A stretch of DNA of 64,000 nt from RGDT01 sp964630925 (lineage in GTDB: Bacteria > Planctomycetota > Planctomycetia > Gemmatales > Gemmataceae). The notes under the pieces are model-generated. The model had not been told where the DNA came from. It ran no database searches and saw nothing but the letters and a program-made list of their open reading frames with translations. Shown here one piece after another: positions 52,196 through 60,545 of this stretch. The translations under genes were made by a program, and so were the position numbers. Location of the stretch: positions 1-64,000 of the forward strand of contig CAZVZK010000047.1 in the NCBI GenBank assembly GCA_964630925.1, written 5' to 3'. Position 1 is the stretch's first letter, and each line of letters opens with the position of its first letter.

Positions 52196-52981
52196 ATGAC
52201 CCACGGCCACGCGCACGAAGAAGCCGAGCACGCCTCGCACCACGCCGAGGACCCCTTCGCCAAGTCGGTCGCCCTGTCGATGGTGGTGATCGCGGCGCTG
52301 CTGGCCGGGGTGAAGGTCCTGGCGCACCGCTCGCATAACGAGTACCTCGCCTACCGCATCAAGGCCAGCGACGAGGAGGGCAAGGGCAACAAGGTGCAGA
52401 CCGCCGCGACCAGCCTGTGGAACCAGTTCCAGGCCAAGAAGGTCCGCGAATCGTTCGCCACGCAGGAAGCCAAGGTCCTGCTCCAGCAGACGACCCAAGG
52501 CTCGCCCCTCCCGCCGGCCCCGCTGCCGGGCCGTGACAACCGCCTCACGGCCATCGTGAAGGACCTCAAGGACGAGAAGGTCGAGGAGCCCGAGGCGGCC
52601 GCGGGCAAGCTGCTCGACGCCCTGGACGTCCGCTACAAGGCGCTGCTGGCGCAGGGCTACCCGGCGGGGAAACTGGGGCAGGTCATGGATTCCGAGATGA
52701 CGGCGGCGCGGTACCGCGAGGAGGGCAAGGCCATCGCCAAACGCGCCTCGGCGGGCGAGAAGGAGGCGGCGAAGCACGGCGAGAAGGCCGAGAAGTACCG
52801 CCTCGCCGCCGAGAAGGTGCATGAGCAGTCCAACTGGTTCGACGCCGGCGAGCTGGCCGTCGAGCTGGCCATCGTGCTCTCCTCGGTGGCCATCCTCGCC
52901 AAGGACAGGCGCTTCTGGTACGGCGGCATGGCCATCGCCGCCGTCGGGGCGATCATCGTCGCCGTCGGGCTCTTCAGGTGA
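52196..52981 (+). CDS. DUF4337 membrane protein
   Basis: 261 residues from ATG 52196 (AGGAGGACCCC). One N-terminal helix (VALSMVVIAALLAGVKVLA), a helical central part (EYLAYRIKASDEEGKGNKVQ, then SLWNQFQAKK) and two C-terminal helices (AVELAIVLSSVAILA and GGMAIAAVGAIIVAVGLF). This is the DUF4337 layout. Function unknown. A TAGGAT box at 52161-52166 lies 29 nt upstream of the start, so it probably has its own promoter although it follows the CHAT gene closely. Confidence 0.85.
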   Translation: MTHGHAHEEAEHASHHAEDPFAKSVALSMVVIAALLAGVKVLAHRSHNEYLAYRIKASDEEGKGNKVQTAATSLWNQFQAKKVRESFATQEAKVLLQQTTQGSPLPPAPLPGRDNRLTAIVKDLKDEKVEEPEAAAGKLLDALDVRYKALLAQGYPAGKLGQVMDSEMTAARYREEGKAIAKRASAGEKEAAKHGEKAEKYRLAAEKVHEQSNWFDAGELAVELAIVLSSVAILAKDRRFWYGGMAIAAVGAIIVAVGLFR

Positions 52982-53001
52982 GGCGTACAATCAGTGCGGA
53001 T

Positions 53002-53029
53002 CCCGGTGATGCCGCTCCCGCTCACCGGG
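53002..53029. other. Hairpin after the DUF4337 gene
   Basis: CCCGGTGA (53002-53009) pairs with TCACCGGG (53022-53029), loop 12. It starts 20 bp after the stop; no T-tract follows. A TACAAT box at 52986-52991 may be a promoter for the next gene. Confidence 0.4.
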
Positions 53030-53110
53030 GTGCATGAGGTGCTGGTGGATCCCGGAAGGACGTGCCGCCGTGCCGCCGACGCCTATCAGGACTGACCCCG
53101 AGGCCTAACC

Positions 53111-54469
53111 GTGCTCCTCCTCCTCCTGGCCCTGCATGCCGACCCGCCCGGCGGCGACGAGTGGAAGTACGACGTCGTCCACCGCAAGGGCGAAACGTCG
53201 CTCCACGGCCTCATCGTGGAGCAGACGCCGAAGCACGTCCGCATCCGCTGCGTGCAGCGCCGGCCCGGCAAGTGGACCCTCTTCTACACCCTCACCGTGC
53301 CACGCGATGAGGTCCGCCTCGTTGAGGCCCTGCCCGACGCCGAACGCAAGAAGCTGGAGGCGCGGCTCGATTGCCTCAAACGCGAGCGAGAGATGCTCTT
53401 CGCCCTGGAACGCTCCATCGGCAAGGGGACGGCACGCCCCGCCGACCTCGTCGAGCTGAGGCCCGCCGATTGGCCGGGCGGGGGCAAGGCCCTCTCCTAC
53501 GAGTCGTCCCACTTCTCCCTCGTCGCCGCGGGGAGGCCGGAGCTGGCGCAGCTCGCCGCGGTGTACCTGGAGCAGGCCTACGAGGCGTACGCGCGCCACC
53601 TGCCGCCGCGCCTCCCCAAGGGCAAGCCGACGACGATCCTCCTGCCCGCGTCCGTCGCCGACTATCAGGCGTACGTGAAGCTCCGCGGCCTCGACCTGCT
53701 GAACCCGGCGTACTACGACCCCGGACGCAACGAGGTGGTGTGCGGCAGCGATCTCAGCCGGCTGTGCGACGAGCGCGACAAGGTGCGCGCCCACCATGTC
53801 AAACTCCGCGCCGACATCCGCGAGAGGCGCGGCGAGCTGGTGAAGGCGTACAAGGGCAAGCCGCCCCCCAGCCTCCTGGCACCGCTGACCGACGCCGAGA
53901 AACGCATGGCCGGCAGTGAGGAGCGCAACGCGGGTGTGCTGGCGCGGGCGCGGGAACGCCTCTTTCACCGGCTGTACCACGAGGCGTTCCACGCCTACCT
54001 GGGCGCGTTCGTCTACGACGGCAAGTCCGCCGCCGTGCCGCTGTGGCTCAACGAGGGCCTGGCGCAGATCTTCGAGACCGCCATCGTCGAGGCGGGGGAA
54101 TTGCGGGTCGGCCATGCCGAGCGCACGCGCTGGGCCGCCGTCCACGAGGCGCTCGAGAAGAAGACACTGATGCCCCTGGAGGACCTGCTCCGCACGGGCG
54201 AGAAGGACTTCCAGTTCGCCCACGACACCGGCAAGGAGGGCAGCGGCCGGGCCTACCTCGCCGCCTGGGCGTTGGCACATTACCTCACCTTCGAGCGCCG
54301 GCTGCTCGGCACCAAGGCGCTCGACGAGTACGCGCAGTCGATCGCCCGCGAGGCCGACGGCGCCTCGTCGTTCCGCAAACTGATCGGCAAGCCGCTCGAC
54401 GAGGCCGAGGCCGACTGGCACGCCTTCCTGCGTCGGCTCAAGGCGGACGGGTCTTTGATGCCGAAGTGA
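53111..54469 (+). CDS. DUF1570 peptidase-MA-family secreted metalloprotease
   Basis: 452 residues from GTG 53111 (GAGGCCTAACC). The N-terminus (LLLLLALHADPPGGD) is a short signal. The zinc motif RLYHEAFHAYLGAF (HEXXH) is followed by LWLNEGLAQIFE, with the third ligand Glu, as in DUF1570. The preceding part (ESSHFSLVAAGRPELAQLAA, then KPTTILLPASVADYQAYVK) is the typical peptidase-MA front domain. It probably acts outside the cytoplasm. It ends 7 bp before the convergent aldehyde dehydrogenase gene. Confidence 0.88.
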   Translation: MLLLLLALHADPPGGDEWKYDVVHRKGETSLHGLIVEQTPKHVRIRCVQRRPGKWTLFYTLTVPRDEVRLVEALPDAERKKLEARLDCLKREREMLFALERSIGKGTARPADLVELRPADWPGGGKALSYESSHFSLVAAGRPELAQLAAVYLEQAYEAYARHLPPRLPKGKPTTILLPASVADYQAYVKLRGLDLLNPAYYDPGRNEVVCGSDLSRLCDERDKVRAHHVKLRADIRERRGELVKAYKGKPPPSLLAPLTDAEKRMAGSEERNAGVLARARERLFHRLYHEAFHAYLGAFVYDGKSAAVPLWLNEGLAQIFETAIVEAGELRVGHAERTRWAAVHEALEKKTLMPLEDLLRTGEKDFQFAHDTGKEGSGRAYLAAWALAHYLTFERRLLGTKALDEYAQSIAREADGASSFRKLIGKPLDEAEADWHAFLRRLKADGSLMPK

Positions 54470-54476
54470 CCCCGAA

Positions 54477-55898
54477 TCACCCCTTGATCGCGGCCCGAAT
54501 CAGGTCCCACCACCCGGCCATCCGCCCGAGGAACGTCGGGGCGTGGTTGATCCGCAGCAAAGCCCGCAGGAGCGCCTCCTGGCCAGGGGTGTCCTTATCG
54601 TAGTGCGGGCGGAACGTCCCGCCGCGCACGCTGACGACCTGCGGCACGGTCATCTCCAGCAGCCCCTCCTCGCCCTGGGTGCTGCCCCAGCCGCTGTCGC
54701 CGCGCCCGCCGAACGGCGTCCCGGGGTGTGCCGTCGGCGCGACCACGTCGTTGATGCACACCGCGCCGGCCCGCAGCCGCGGCGCCAGCGCCTCCGCCTT
54801 CCGCCGGTCCGCCGTGAACACGGACGCCGCCAGGGCGAACGGGCAGCGGGCGTCGTCGGCCAGCGCGCCGTCGAGCGAGTCGTATGCGATCAGGCCGAGG
54901 ATCGGCGCGAAGGCCGCCTCCTTGCACAGCGTCATCCCCGCCGTCACGCCGCGCAACAGGATCGGCGCGACGGCACCGCCCTCACCCCGGATAGGCGTGA
55001 GCGGGGACGCCCCTGCCGCGACGGCCTCGTCCGCCAATCGCCGCGCCTGATCCGCCTGCGTCGGGACCGCCATTTTCACGGGGGCCGCGTCCTTCGCCTG
55101 TTCGGCGAGCAGGGCGGCGAAGGCGTCGAGGTGGCGCGACGGCACGAAGACGCGCCGCACGGCGATGCACGTCTGCCCGCCGTTGAGCGTGACGCCGAAC
55201 CACGCCGCCCGGGCCGCCAGCTTCAGGTCGGCGTCGTCGAGGACGAACATCGCATCGCAGCCCGACAGCTCCATCGTGCTGGAGACCAGTCGCTCGCCGA
55301 GCCGGGCCGCCAGCCGGCGGCCCACCCCCGCCGACCCGGTGAAGACGACGTGATCGACGTCGGCCTCGGCGAGCGCCGGCCCCATCTCGCGTGTCGCCGG
55401 CAGGACGCCGAAGACGCCCTCGGGGAAGCCGGCCTCGCGCATCCACTCGGCCCACAGCTCGGCGAAGCACGGCACGACCTCCGACGGCTTCCACGCGACG
55501 GCGTTGCCGGCGACGAGCGCCTGTACCGTCTGGATGCCGTTGAGGAACAGCGGGTAGTTCCACGTCCCGATGATGCCGACGACGCCGCGTGGCCGCCGGT
55601 GGACGGTGTCGGACTGCCCCCAAAGCCACAGCGGCGTGCCGCCGACGCCTCGGGGCCGGAGGATGCGGGCGGCGTTGCGTTCGAGCCACAGGAAGGCGTC
55701 AGCGGTCGGCATCACCTCGCCGCCGAGGCCTTCGTTGGTGGACTTGCCCAGCTCCTCCGTGAGGACGGCGAGGACGCGGCCCGCGTCGGCGTGGAGGCGC
55801 TGGCGCAGTGCACGCACGGGGGCGAGGCGTTGGGCGAGGGGGAGTGCTGCCCATGCGGGCTGCGCGGCGCGGAGGGCGGTCAGGTCGATGGCGTTCAT
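54477..55898 (-). CDS. Aldehyde dehydrogenase
   Basis: 473 residues from ATG 55898. NAD-binding and catalytic features are VVGIIGTWNYPLFLNGIQTV, VAWKPSEV, VFTGSAGVGRRLAARL, the Glu in MELSGCDAMFV, the Cys in NGGQTCIAVRR, and PFGGRGDSGWG. This is the class-3-like ALDH pattern, with a C-terminal tail that lies along the membrane (MAGWWDLIRAAIKG). Substrate could be fatty or aromatic aldehydes. A TATCAT box (55905-55910) lies very close to the start, so a longer start is possible. Single gene. Confidence 0.93.
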   Translation of the reverse strand: MNAIDLTALRAAQPAWAALPLAQRLAPVRALRQRLHADAGRVLAVLTEELGKSTNEGLGGEVMPTADAFLWLERNAARILRPRGVGGTPLWLWGQSDTVHRRPRGVVGIIGTWNYPLFLNGIQTVQALVAGNAVAWKPSEVVPCFAELWAEWMREAGFPEGVFGVLPATREMGPALAEADVDHVVFTGSAGVGRRLAARLGERLVSSTMELSGCDAMFVLDDADLKLAARAAWFGVTLNGGQTCIAVRRVFVPSRHLDAFAALLAEQAKDAAPVKMAVPTQADQARRLADEAVAAGASPLTPIRGEGGAVAPILLRGVTAGMTLCKEAAFAPILGLIAYDSLDGALADDARCPFALAASVFTADRRKAEALAPRLRAGAVCINDVVAPTAHPGTPFGGRGDSGWGSTQGEEGLLEMTVPQVVSVRGGTFRPHYDKDTPGQEALLRALLRINHAPTFLGRMAGWWDLIRAAIKG

Positions 55899-55920
55899 CC
55901 GGTCATGATACGGGCGGGTA

Positions 55921-55948
55921 CCCATAGCTCCCAAAGCGTCGCTATGGG
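55921..55948. terminator. Hairpin between ALDH start and the secreted operon end
   Basis: CCCATAGC (55921-55928) pairs with GCTATGGG (55941-55948), loop 12. It lies 57 bp beyond the last gene of the leftward secreted-protein operon and could end its transcript. Confidence 0.4.
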
Positions 55949-56005
55949 CTTTACTGAGGTCGCCGAAGCGGCTCCAACAGCCAACAGTCGACGAGATGCC
56001 GCCCT

Positions 56006-57163
56006 TCACTTCTTCGCGGGGAGCAGGCGGTCGAACGGGCTGTCGCCGTCCTTGTCCTCCAGGGCGCAGGAGTCGATCAACTTCCCACCCTCGTACACCC
56101 GCACTCGCCAGCATTCGAAACAGATCTGGAAGTCGATCTCGCGCTTCCCGGCCGTCACCCGCAGGCCGTGACGCGGGTGGTAGCAATCTGCCTGTCGGAG
56201 GTGATTCCAGTGCAGGCGCTCTGCGAGAAACCGGCAGATGGCCTTCCGCTCCTCGGCGCGGGCGGCCCTCGCCGTGGCGAGGATCTCGTAGCCGTGGAAG
56301 TACCTCTTGCCGGCTGCCTTCTTCCCATCGGCCTTGTGCGGGTGTAGGCGGAGGACTTCCACCTGATCGGCCTTGTCGAGGATTTCTCGCAGCGAAGCGA
56401 TCTCCTTCTTCGCCATCCGCGAGGCCGGGTGCCTCGCCATCATCTCGTCCGCGTTGATGAGCTCCCTCCTCAGCTCCTCCTTCCGCTCCTTCTCCTCGTC
56501 AACGACGGTCAGCTCATAGGTGATGTCGAGCGAGAACGCCGGCTCGTCCTTCTTCTCGGTCTGTGTGCCTTTGAACCGTAGGGTATATTTCCCTGGCTTC
56601 AACGGCTTGAGCATCACCCACACGCCGTCGGACACGGCGGACACCTTGCCGACGGCGTCCTCGTTGACCGCGTCCTCCTTCTTCTCCGGCCCCATGACGG
56701 CGAACACCGGCGAGGCCGCCCGCCGCCCCACCAGGGAGATCACTTTGTCGTCGAGGGCCGCCTCCAGCCCCACGGCGCGTTCGATCTCCGCCTTCACCGC
56801 CGCCCGCGCCTTCTTCTCGTCGAACGTCCCCGGCGGCCCGCACATGACCGAGAAGATGACCGGGAACAGGATCGGCCTGCCCGCCGGCACCTTCGCCTTG
56901 CGCTTGCTGACGCCGCCCTCGTTGCCGGCGAGGAAGAAGACCCGCGCGTGCTGCCCCTCACCGGCGAATCCGCCCGTCTTGTCGAGGATCGGATTGCGAT
57001 CCTTCTTGACGGCGAGGGCCCACCGCCACCACGCGACGCTCCACTGTGTCAGCGTCTTGCCCTCGACCTTGTCGTCCGGAGCGTACACGCGCGGATCGGC
57101 CTTCTCTTCGGCAGCCAGTACGCAAGCCATCGCCAGCAACACACCCGCGGACACTCGCCTCAT
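56006..57163 (-). CDS. Secreted hypothetical protein, third of a coupled trio
   Basis: 385 residues from ATG 57163 (GGAGCGGCC); the ATG overlaps the previous stop (ATGA). Signal peptide VSAGVLLAMACVLAAEEKAD. Residues 20-230 align by eye with the 232-aa protein upstream: DPRVYAPDDKVEGKTLTQWS, then VAWWRWAL, GGVSKRKAKVPAGRPILFPV, VSDGVWVMLKPLKPGKYTLR. An extra C-terminal domain of about 150 residues (YFHGYEILATARAARAEERK, FQICFECWRVRVYEGGKLI) with two cysteines is unrelated. Function unknown. Confidence 0.85.
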   Translation of the reverse strand: MRRVSAGVLLAMACVLAAEEKADPRVYAPDDKVEGKTLTQWSVAWWRWALAVKKDRNPILDKTGGFAGEGQHARVFFLAGNEGGVSKRKAKVPAGRPILFPVIFSVMCGPPGTFDEKKARAAVKAEIERAVGLEAALDDKVISLVGRRAASPVFAVMGPEKKEDAVNEDAVGKVSAVSDGVWVMLKPLKPGKYTLRFKGTQTEKKDEPAFSLDITYELTVVDEEKERKEELRRELINADEMMARHPASRMAKKEIASLREILDKADQVEVLRLHPHKADGKKAAGKRYFHGYEILATARAARAEERKAICRFLAERLHWNHLRQADCYHPRHGLRVTAGKREIDFQICFECWRVRVYEGGKLIDSCALEDKDGDSPFDRLLPAKK

Positions 57164-57858
57164 GGCCGCTCCTTCTCAGCATCCACCACGGTCAGCTCGA
57201 ATGTCACGTCGAGGTTGAATACCTTCTCGCCCTTCTCCCCGTTGCTGCCCGTGAACCGCAGGGTGTGCTTGCCGGGCTCCAGCGGCTTCAGCATCACCCA
57301 GATGCCGTCCGAGACCGCCTTCTGCTTCCCCGCGCCGTCCTCGAACAGCGCCTCCTCCTTCTTCGCGGGGCCGGTGAATTCGAAGACCGGCGATACCTGC
57401 CGGTGCTTCGTCAGCGAGGGGATGGCCTTGCCGTCGAGGACCGCCTCCAGCCCGGTGGCCCTGTCCATCTCCTCCTTGATCTCCTTGCGGAGCTTCTTCT
57501 CGTCGAACTTGGCCGGGTCGTTGCCCACCCAGTTGATGACGGCGAAGAAGATAGGCCTCCCCGCCGGCACCTTGACTTTGCGCTTGCTGACGCCGCCGGT
57601 GTTCCCCGCCAGGAGGAAGACCTTGCCCGGCTGCCCGGCGAGGGCGAATTCGCCCGTCTTATCCAGCACCGGATTCCTGCCCTTCTTGATCTCCAGCACC
57701 CACTTCCACCAGACGACGCTCCACTCCGCCTGCGTCTTGCCCTCGACCTTCTCGTCGGGCGCGTACACGCGCGGGTCCGCCTTCTCGTCGCCGGCCAGGA
57801 CGACAAGCGGCGCCGCCAACAGGATGCCCAGCATCGAACCGAACAAGCGCATCTTCAC
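57160..57858 (-). CDS. Secreted hypothetical protein, paralogue of the next gene
   Basis: 232 residues from GTG 57858, chosen because it overlaps the previous stop as GTGA and is preceded by GGGGGA. ATG 57852 is the alternative. Signal peptide LFGSMLGILLAAPLVVLAGD. The mature part shares DPRVYAPDEKVEGKTQAEWS, GGVSKRKVKVPAGRPIFFAV and WVMLKPLEPGKHTLRFTG with the 385-aa protein, so the two arose by tandem duplication. The end (NLDVTFELTVVDAE) is a beta-strand-rich close. No known family. Confidence 0.85.
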   Translation of the reverse strand: MKMRLFGSMLGILLAAPLVVLAGDEKADPRVYAPDEKVEGKTQAEWSVVWWKWVLEIKKGRNPVLDKTGEFALAGQPGKVFLLAGNTGGVSKRKVKVPAGRPIFFAVINWVGNDPAKFDEKKLRKEIKEEMDRATGLEAVLDGKAIPSLTKHRQVSPVFEFTGPAKKEEALFEDGAGKQKAVSDGIWVMLKPLEPGKHTLRFTGSNGEKGEKVFNLDVTFELTVVDAEKERP

Positions 57859-58535
57859 GATGGATCCCCCGATCTGCGGCTCCCCTTCTCTTTCAAGAAG
57901 AAGCCTCCACCCTTTTCCTTCAGGATGCCTTCCCTTTCGGCCCGCTTCGGTGGCAGGCCGGACTTCAGCGAATCCTTCAGTACCTGCGTCAGCGCTACGA
58001 ACCGCGCCCACTCCTCATGGCCCACCACGGGCTCCAGCTCCTTCACGTCGCCGTCCTTCGGCCTCGGGTCCTTCTCTGGGAGTTTCTCGCCGCCCCACGA
58101 CAGCGGCGGCAGGGCGTCGCTCAGGTCCGCCGTCTTGGCGATCATCACCGTGCGTTTCGTGCCGAACGTCAGGCTCACGAAGTGCCGCGTCTCCTCGCCG
58201 ACGAGGTCCTCCGCCGGCAGGCCGATCCGCTTCGGCAGCGCGTTGAAGCGCATCGCCGAGAACACCACCGCCAGCCGCTTCATCTCCGCCTCGTTCAGCT
58301 TGCCCGTCGCACGCGGCTCCTTCTCCCCGGCCCGCGTGTGCGTCCAGTCCCCAGTCGGCTTGATCGTCCACACGTCCCGGCCCGGCGTCTCGCCGGTCTG
58401 GCCGATCTCCAGCTTGATCTGGCCCTTGAAGCCGCCTTCCTTCGAGTCGGCCGCGTAGTAATCTCGCGGCGAGCGCCCCACCGCCAGGGCGACGCACATG
58501 GAAAGCACCCCACCCAGGATCACGATCCGGCGCAT
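57855..58535 (-). CDS. Secreted hypothetical protein, first of a coupled trio
   Basis: 226 residues from ATG 58535 (GGAGTGCTCGCC). Signal peptide IVILGGVLSMCVALAVG, then YYAADSKEGGFKGQIKLEIG, AEMKRLAVVFSAMRFNALPK and HFVSLTFGTKRTVMIAKTAD. This is the exported helix-strand pattern common to planctomycete proteins with an IKLEIG core, but no family name can be given. It heads the leftward trio and its start faces the truD gene. Confidence 0.8.
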   Translation of the reverse strand: MRRIVILGGVLSMCVALAVGRSPRDYYAADSKEGGFKGQIKLEIGQTGETPGRDVWTIKPTGDWTHTRAGEKEPRATGKLNEAEMKRLAVVFSAMRFNALPKRIGLPAEDLVGEETRHFVSLTFGTKRTVMIAKTADLSDALPPLSWGGEKLPEKDPRPKDGDVKELEPVVGHEEWARFVALTQVLKDSLKSGLPPKRAEREGILKEKGGGFFLKEKGSRRSGDPS

Positions 58536-58602
58536 GGCGAGCACTCCTGCGGTCTGCCCGTAGGCTATCATGACACCACGCGCCCCGCCACGGGATTCCC
58601 CC

Positions 58603-59655
58603 ATGCCGCTTGATTCCGACAGGCCGCTCCCCCTCCTCACCGCCGCTCTGCCGGGCATCGGCGGCCGCATCAAGGCCGCCCCGGAGGACTTCGAGGTCGA
58701 GGAGGTCCCTGCGTACACGCCTTCCGGCGCCGGCGATCACCTCTACCTGTGGGTGCAGAAGGCCGGCATGGGCGCCGAGTACTTCGTCCGCCAGGTCGCC
58801 CGCCGTCTGAACATCCCGCCGGATGAGGTGGGCACCGCCGGCCTCAAGGACCGCCACGCCGTCACCCGCCAGTGGGTGTCCGTCCCCGCCTCCGCCGAGC
58901 CCGACCTCCCGAAGCTCGATGGTGACGGCATCGCCGTCCTCTCCACCTCGCGCCACGGCAACAAGCTCAAGCCCGGCCATCTGCGCGGCAACAAATTCCG
59001 CATCCTCGTCCGCGATGTCAAGGACGCCGCCAACCTCCCGCCGCTCATCGACATCATCCGCCAGGATGGCCTGCCGAACTTCTACGGCCCGCAGCGTTTC
59101 GGGCGCGGCGGCGAGACGCTGCGCACCGGCCTGGACCTCCTCGCCGGCCAGGGCGGCCGGGTCTCCCCCTTCCTGCGCCGGCTCGGCCTGTCCGCCGTCC
59201 AGTCCGCCCTGTTCAACAAGCACCTCGCCGCCCGCCTCGCCGACGGCCTGCTCCGCCGCGTCCTGGCAGGCGACGTGATGCAGAAATGGCCCTTCGGCGG
59301 GATGTTCAACGCGGCGGACATCCCCGCCGAGCAGGCCCGCCTTGACGCCGGCGAGACCATCCCCACCGGCCCCATGTTCGGGCGCAAGATGTTCGCCCCC
59401 CTCGCCGACGCCCTGGCCCGCGAGGACGCCACCCTGGCCGACGCCGGCCTGACGCGCGACGCCTTCAACGGCCACGGCAAGCTCCTGTCCGGCACGCGCC
59501 GCTACCTGTTCGTCCACGTCCCCGATCTGACGGCGGAGGTGGAGCCGGACGGGGTGCGGCTGTCGTTCACGCTCCCCGCCGGGAGTTATGCCACCGTTCT
59601 CGTGCGTGAACTGACGCACAGCGATTCCCTCGATGCCGAGGATGCCGACGGGTGA
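58603..59655 (+). CDS. truD: tRNA pseudouridine synthase TruD
   Basis: 350 residues from ATG 58603 (ATG 58570 would add 11). Conserved parts: GIGGRIKAAPEDFEVEEVPA, GAGDHLYLWVQKAGM, GTAGLKDRHAVTRQWVSVPA (catalytic Asp in GLKDRHA), GNKFRILVRDV, GLPNFYGPQRFGRGGETLRT and GTRRYLFVHVPDL, with the TruD insertion domain between. It makes pseudouridine-13 in tRNA-Glu. No other tRNA modification gene is adjacent. Start choice affects only the first residues. Confidence 0.95.
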   Translation: MPLDSDRPLPLLTAALPGIGGRIKAAPEDFEVEEVPAYTPSGAGDHLYLWVQKAGMGAEYFVRQVARRLNIPPDEVGTAGLKDRHAVTRQWVSVPASAEPDLPKLDGDGIAVLSTSRHGNKLKPGHLRGNKFRILVRDVKDAANLPPLIDIIRQDGLPNFYGPQRFGRGGETLRTGLDLLAGQGGRVSPFLRRLGLSAVQSALFNKHLAARLADGLLRRVLAGDVMQKWPFGGMFNAADIPAEQARLDAGETIPTGPMFGRKMFAPLADALAREDATLADAGLTRDAFNGHGKLLSGTRRYLFVHVPDLTAEVEPDGVRLSFTLPAGSYATVLVRELTHSDSLDAEDADG

Positions 59656-59787
59656 GGTCGTGCGGCCCCTGACGGCGCGTTCTCCGACGCGGCCCCCCGG
59701 TTGCGTTCAAGCCCAGCGCATCCGCGCCCGGCGCGGCGCACAATCCCTCTGGGGACTGGGCAGGGGAGGCCGTCCGCATTGCTGTAG

Positions 59788-59839
59788 GTCAGGCTTGACA
59801 GCCTGACACGCACCGGGGTCAGCCTGGGAAGGCTGACCC
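59788..59839. repeat. Twin hairpin, second copy of the family
   Basis: GTCAGGCTTGACAGCCTGAC (59788-59807) and a 24-nt hairpin 59816-59839 (GGGTCAGCC/GGCTGACCC) follow each other, as at 29129-29166. The left hairpin keeps CAGGCT/AGCCTG and the right one differs in sequence but not in form. It lies between truD and the 224-aa gene. The remaining 59656-59787 shows nothing. Confidence 0.65.
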
Positions 59840-59860
59840 ACGGGGACAGGGGGACGCGAC

Positions 59861-60535
59861 GTGAACAGCCTCACCGAATGCACGGTGCCGGAGAAGATCC
59901 TGCTGGCCGCCTCCCACCTGGAGGACTCCGGCCAGACTCCGTTCAGCGCCGAGGCGCTCATCGTCAGCGCGTGGCGTTCCTACCCGGCCACCTTCGGCCT
60001 CAAGGGGTTCGAGGAGCAGTACCCGGACTCGAACAAGGTGCTTTCGGGCATCATGGGCGAGAAGGGGCTGCCCAACCGCGGGTGGATGGCCAAGGTCGGC
60101 ATGAAGATGTACTCCCTGACGCGCGACGGCAAGCAGGTCGTCCGCAAGCTCCTCCAGGGCGAGGACACCCCGCCGCTGACCGCCCGCCGCCCGCAGGGCA
60201 AGGAGCCGCTCCCCCGTGAGCAGGATCTGCTCGTTCAGGGCCTGCTCGCCAGCACCGCCTGGCAGAAGATGCGCACGGGCCGCGGCGCCGACTGGACGTT
60301 CAGCGACGCCTGCCGCTTCTGGTCGATGGCCGAGCGCACGGGCGCCGAGGTGGACGAGCGACTCGATGAGCTGCAGGGCGAATTGACGCGTCTGGAGAAG
60401 CTCCTCGCCGCCGGGCCGGCCCAGCTCGGCAACGGAGTCGAATTCACCGCGGCCCAGGCCGGCCAGCTCTGCGACCTGCACCACCAGTTGGAGCAGCGCT
60501 TCAGCCGGCACCTGAACCTCCTGCGGAGCCGATGA
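59861..60535 (+). CDS. 224-aa hypothetical protein, winged-helix-like N-terminus
   Basis: Starts at GTG 59861 (AGGGGGACGCGAC). The N-terminal about 80 residues (VPEKILLAASHLEDSGQTPF, then SAEALIVSAW, YSLTRDGKQVVRKLL) look like a winged-helix domain. The C-terminal half is helical with a coiled coil (DERLDELQGELTRLEKLLA, LHHQLEQRFSRHLNLL). No enzyme motif or membrane part. It may bind DNA or a protein. It is convergent with the second TPR-CHAT gene, 10 bp apart. Confidence 0.75.
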   Translation: MNSLTECTVPEKILLAASHLEDSGQTPFSAEALIVSAWRSYPATFGLKGFEEQYPDSNKVLSGIMGEKGLPNRGWMAKVGMKMYSLTRDGKQVVRKLLQGEDTPPLTARRPQGKEPLPREQDLLVQGLLASTAWQKMRTGRGADWTFSDACRFWSMAERTGAEVDERLDELQGELTRLEKLLAAGPAQLGNGVEFTAAQAGQLCDLHHQLEQRFSRHLNLLRSR

Positions 60536-60545
60536 ACGCCGCTCC

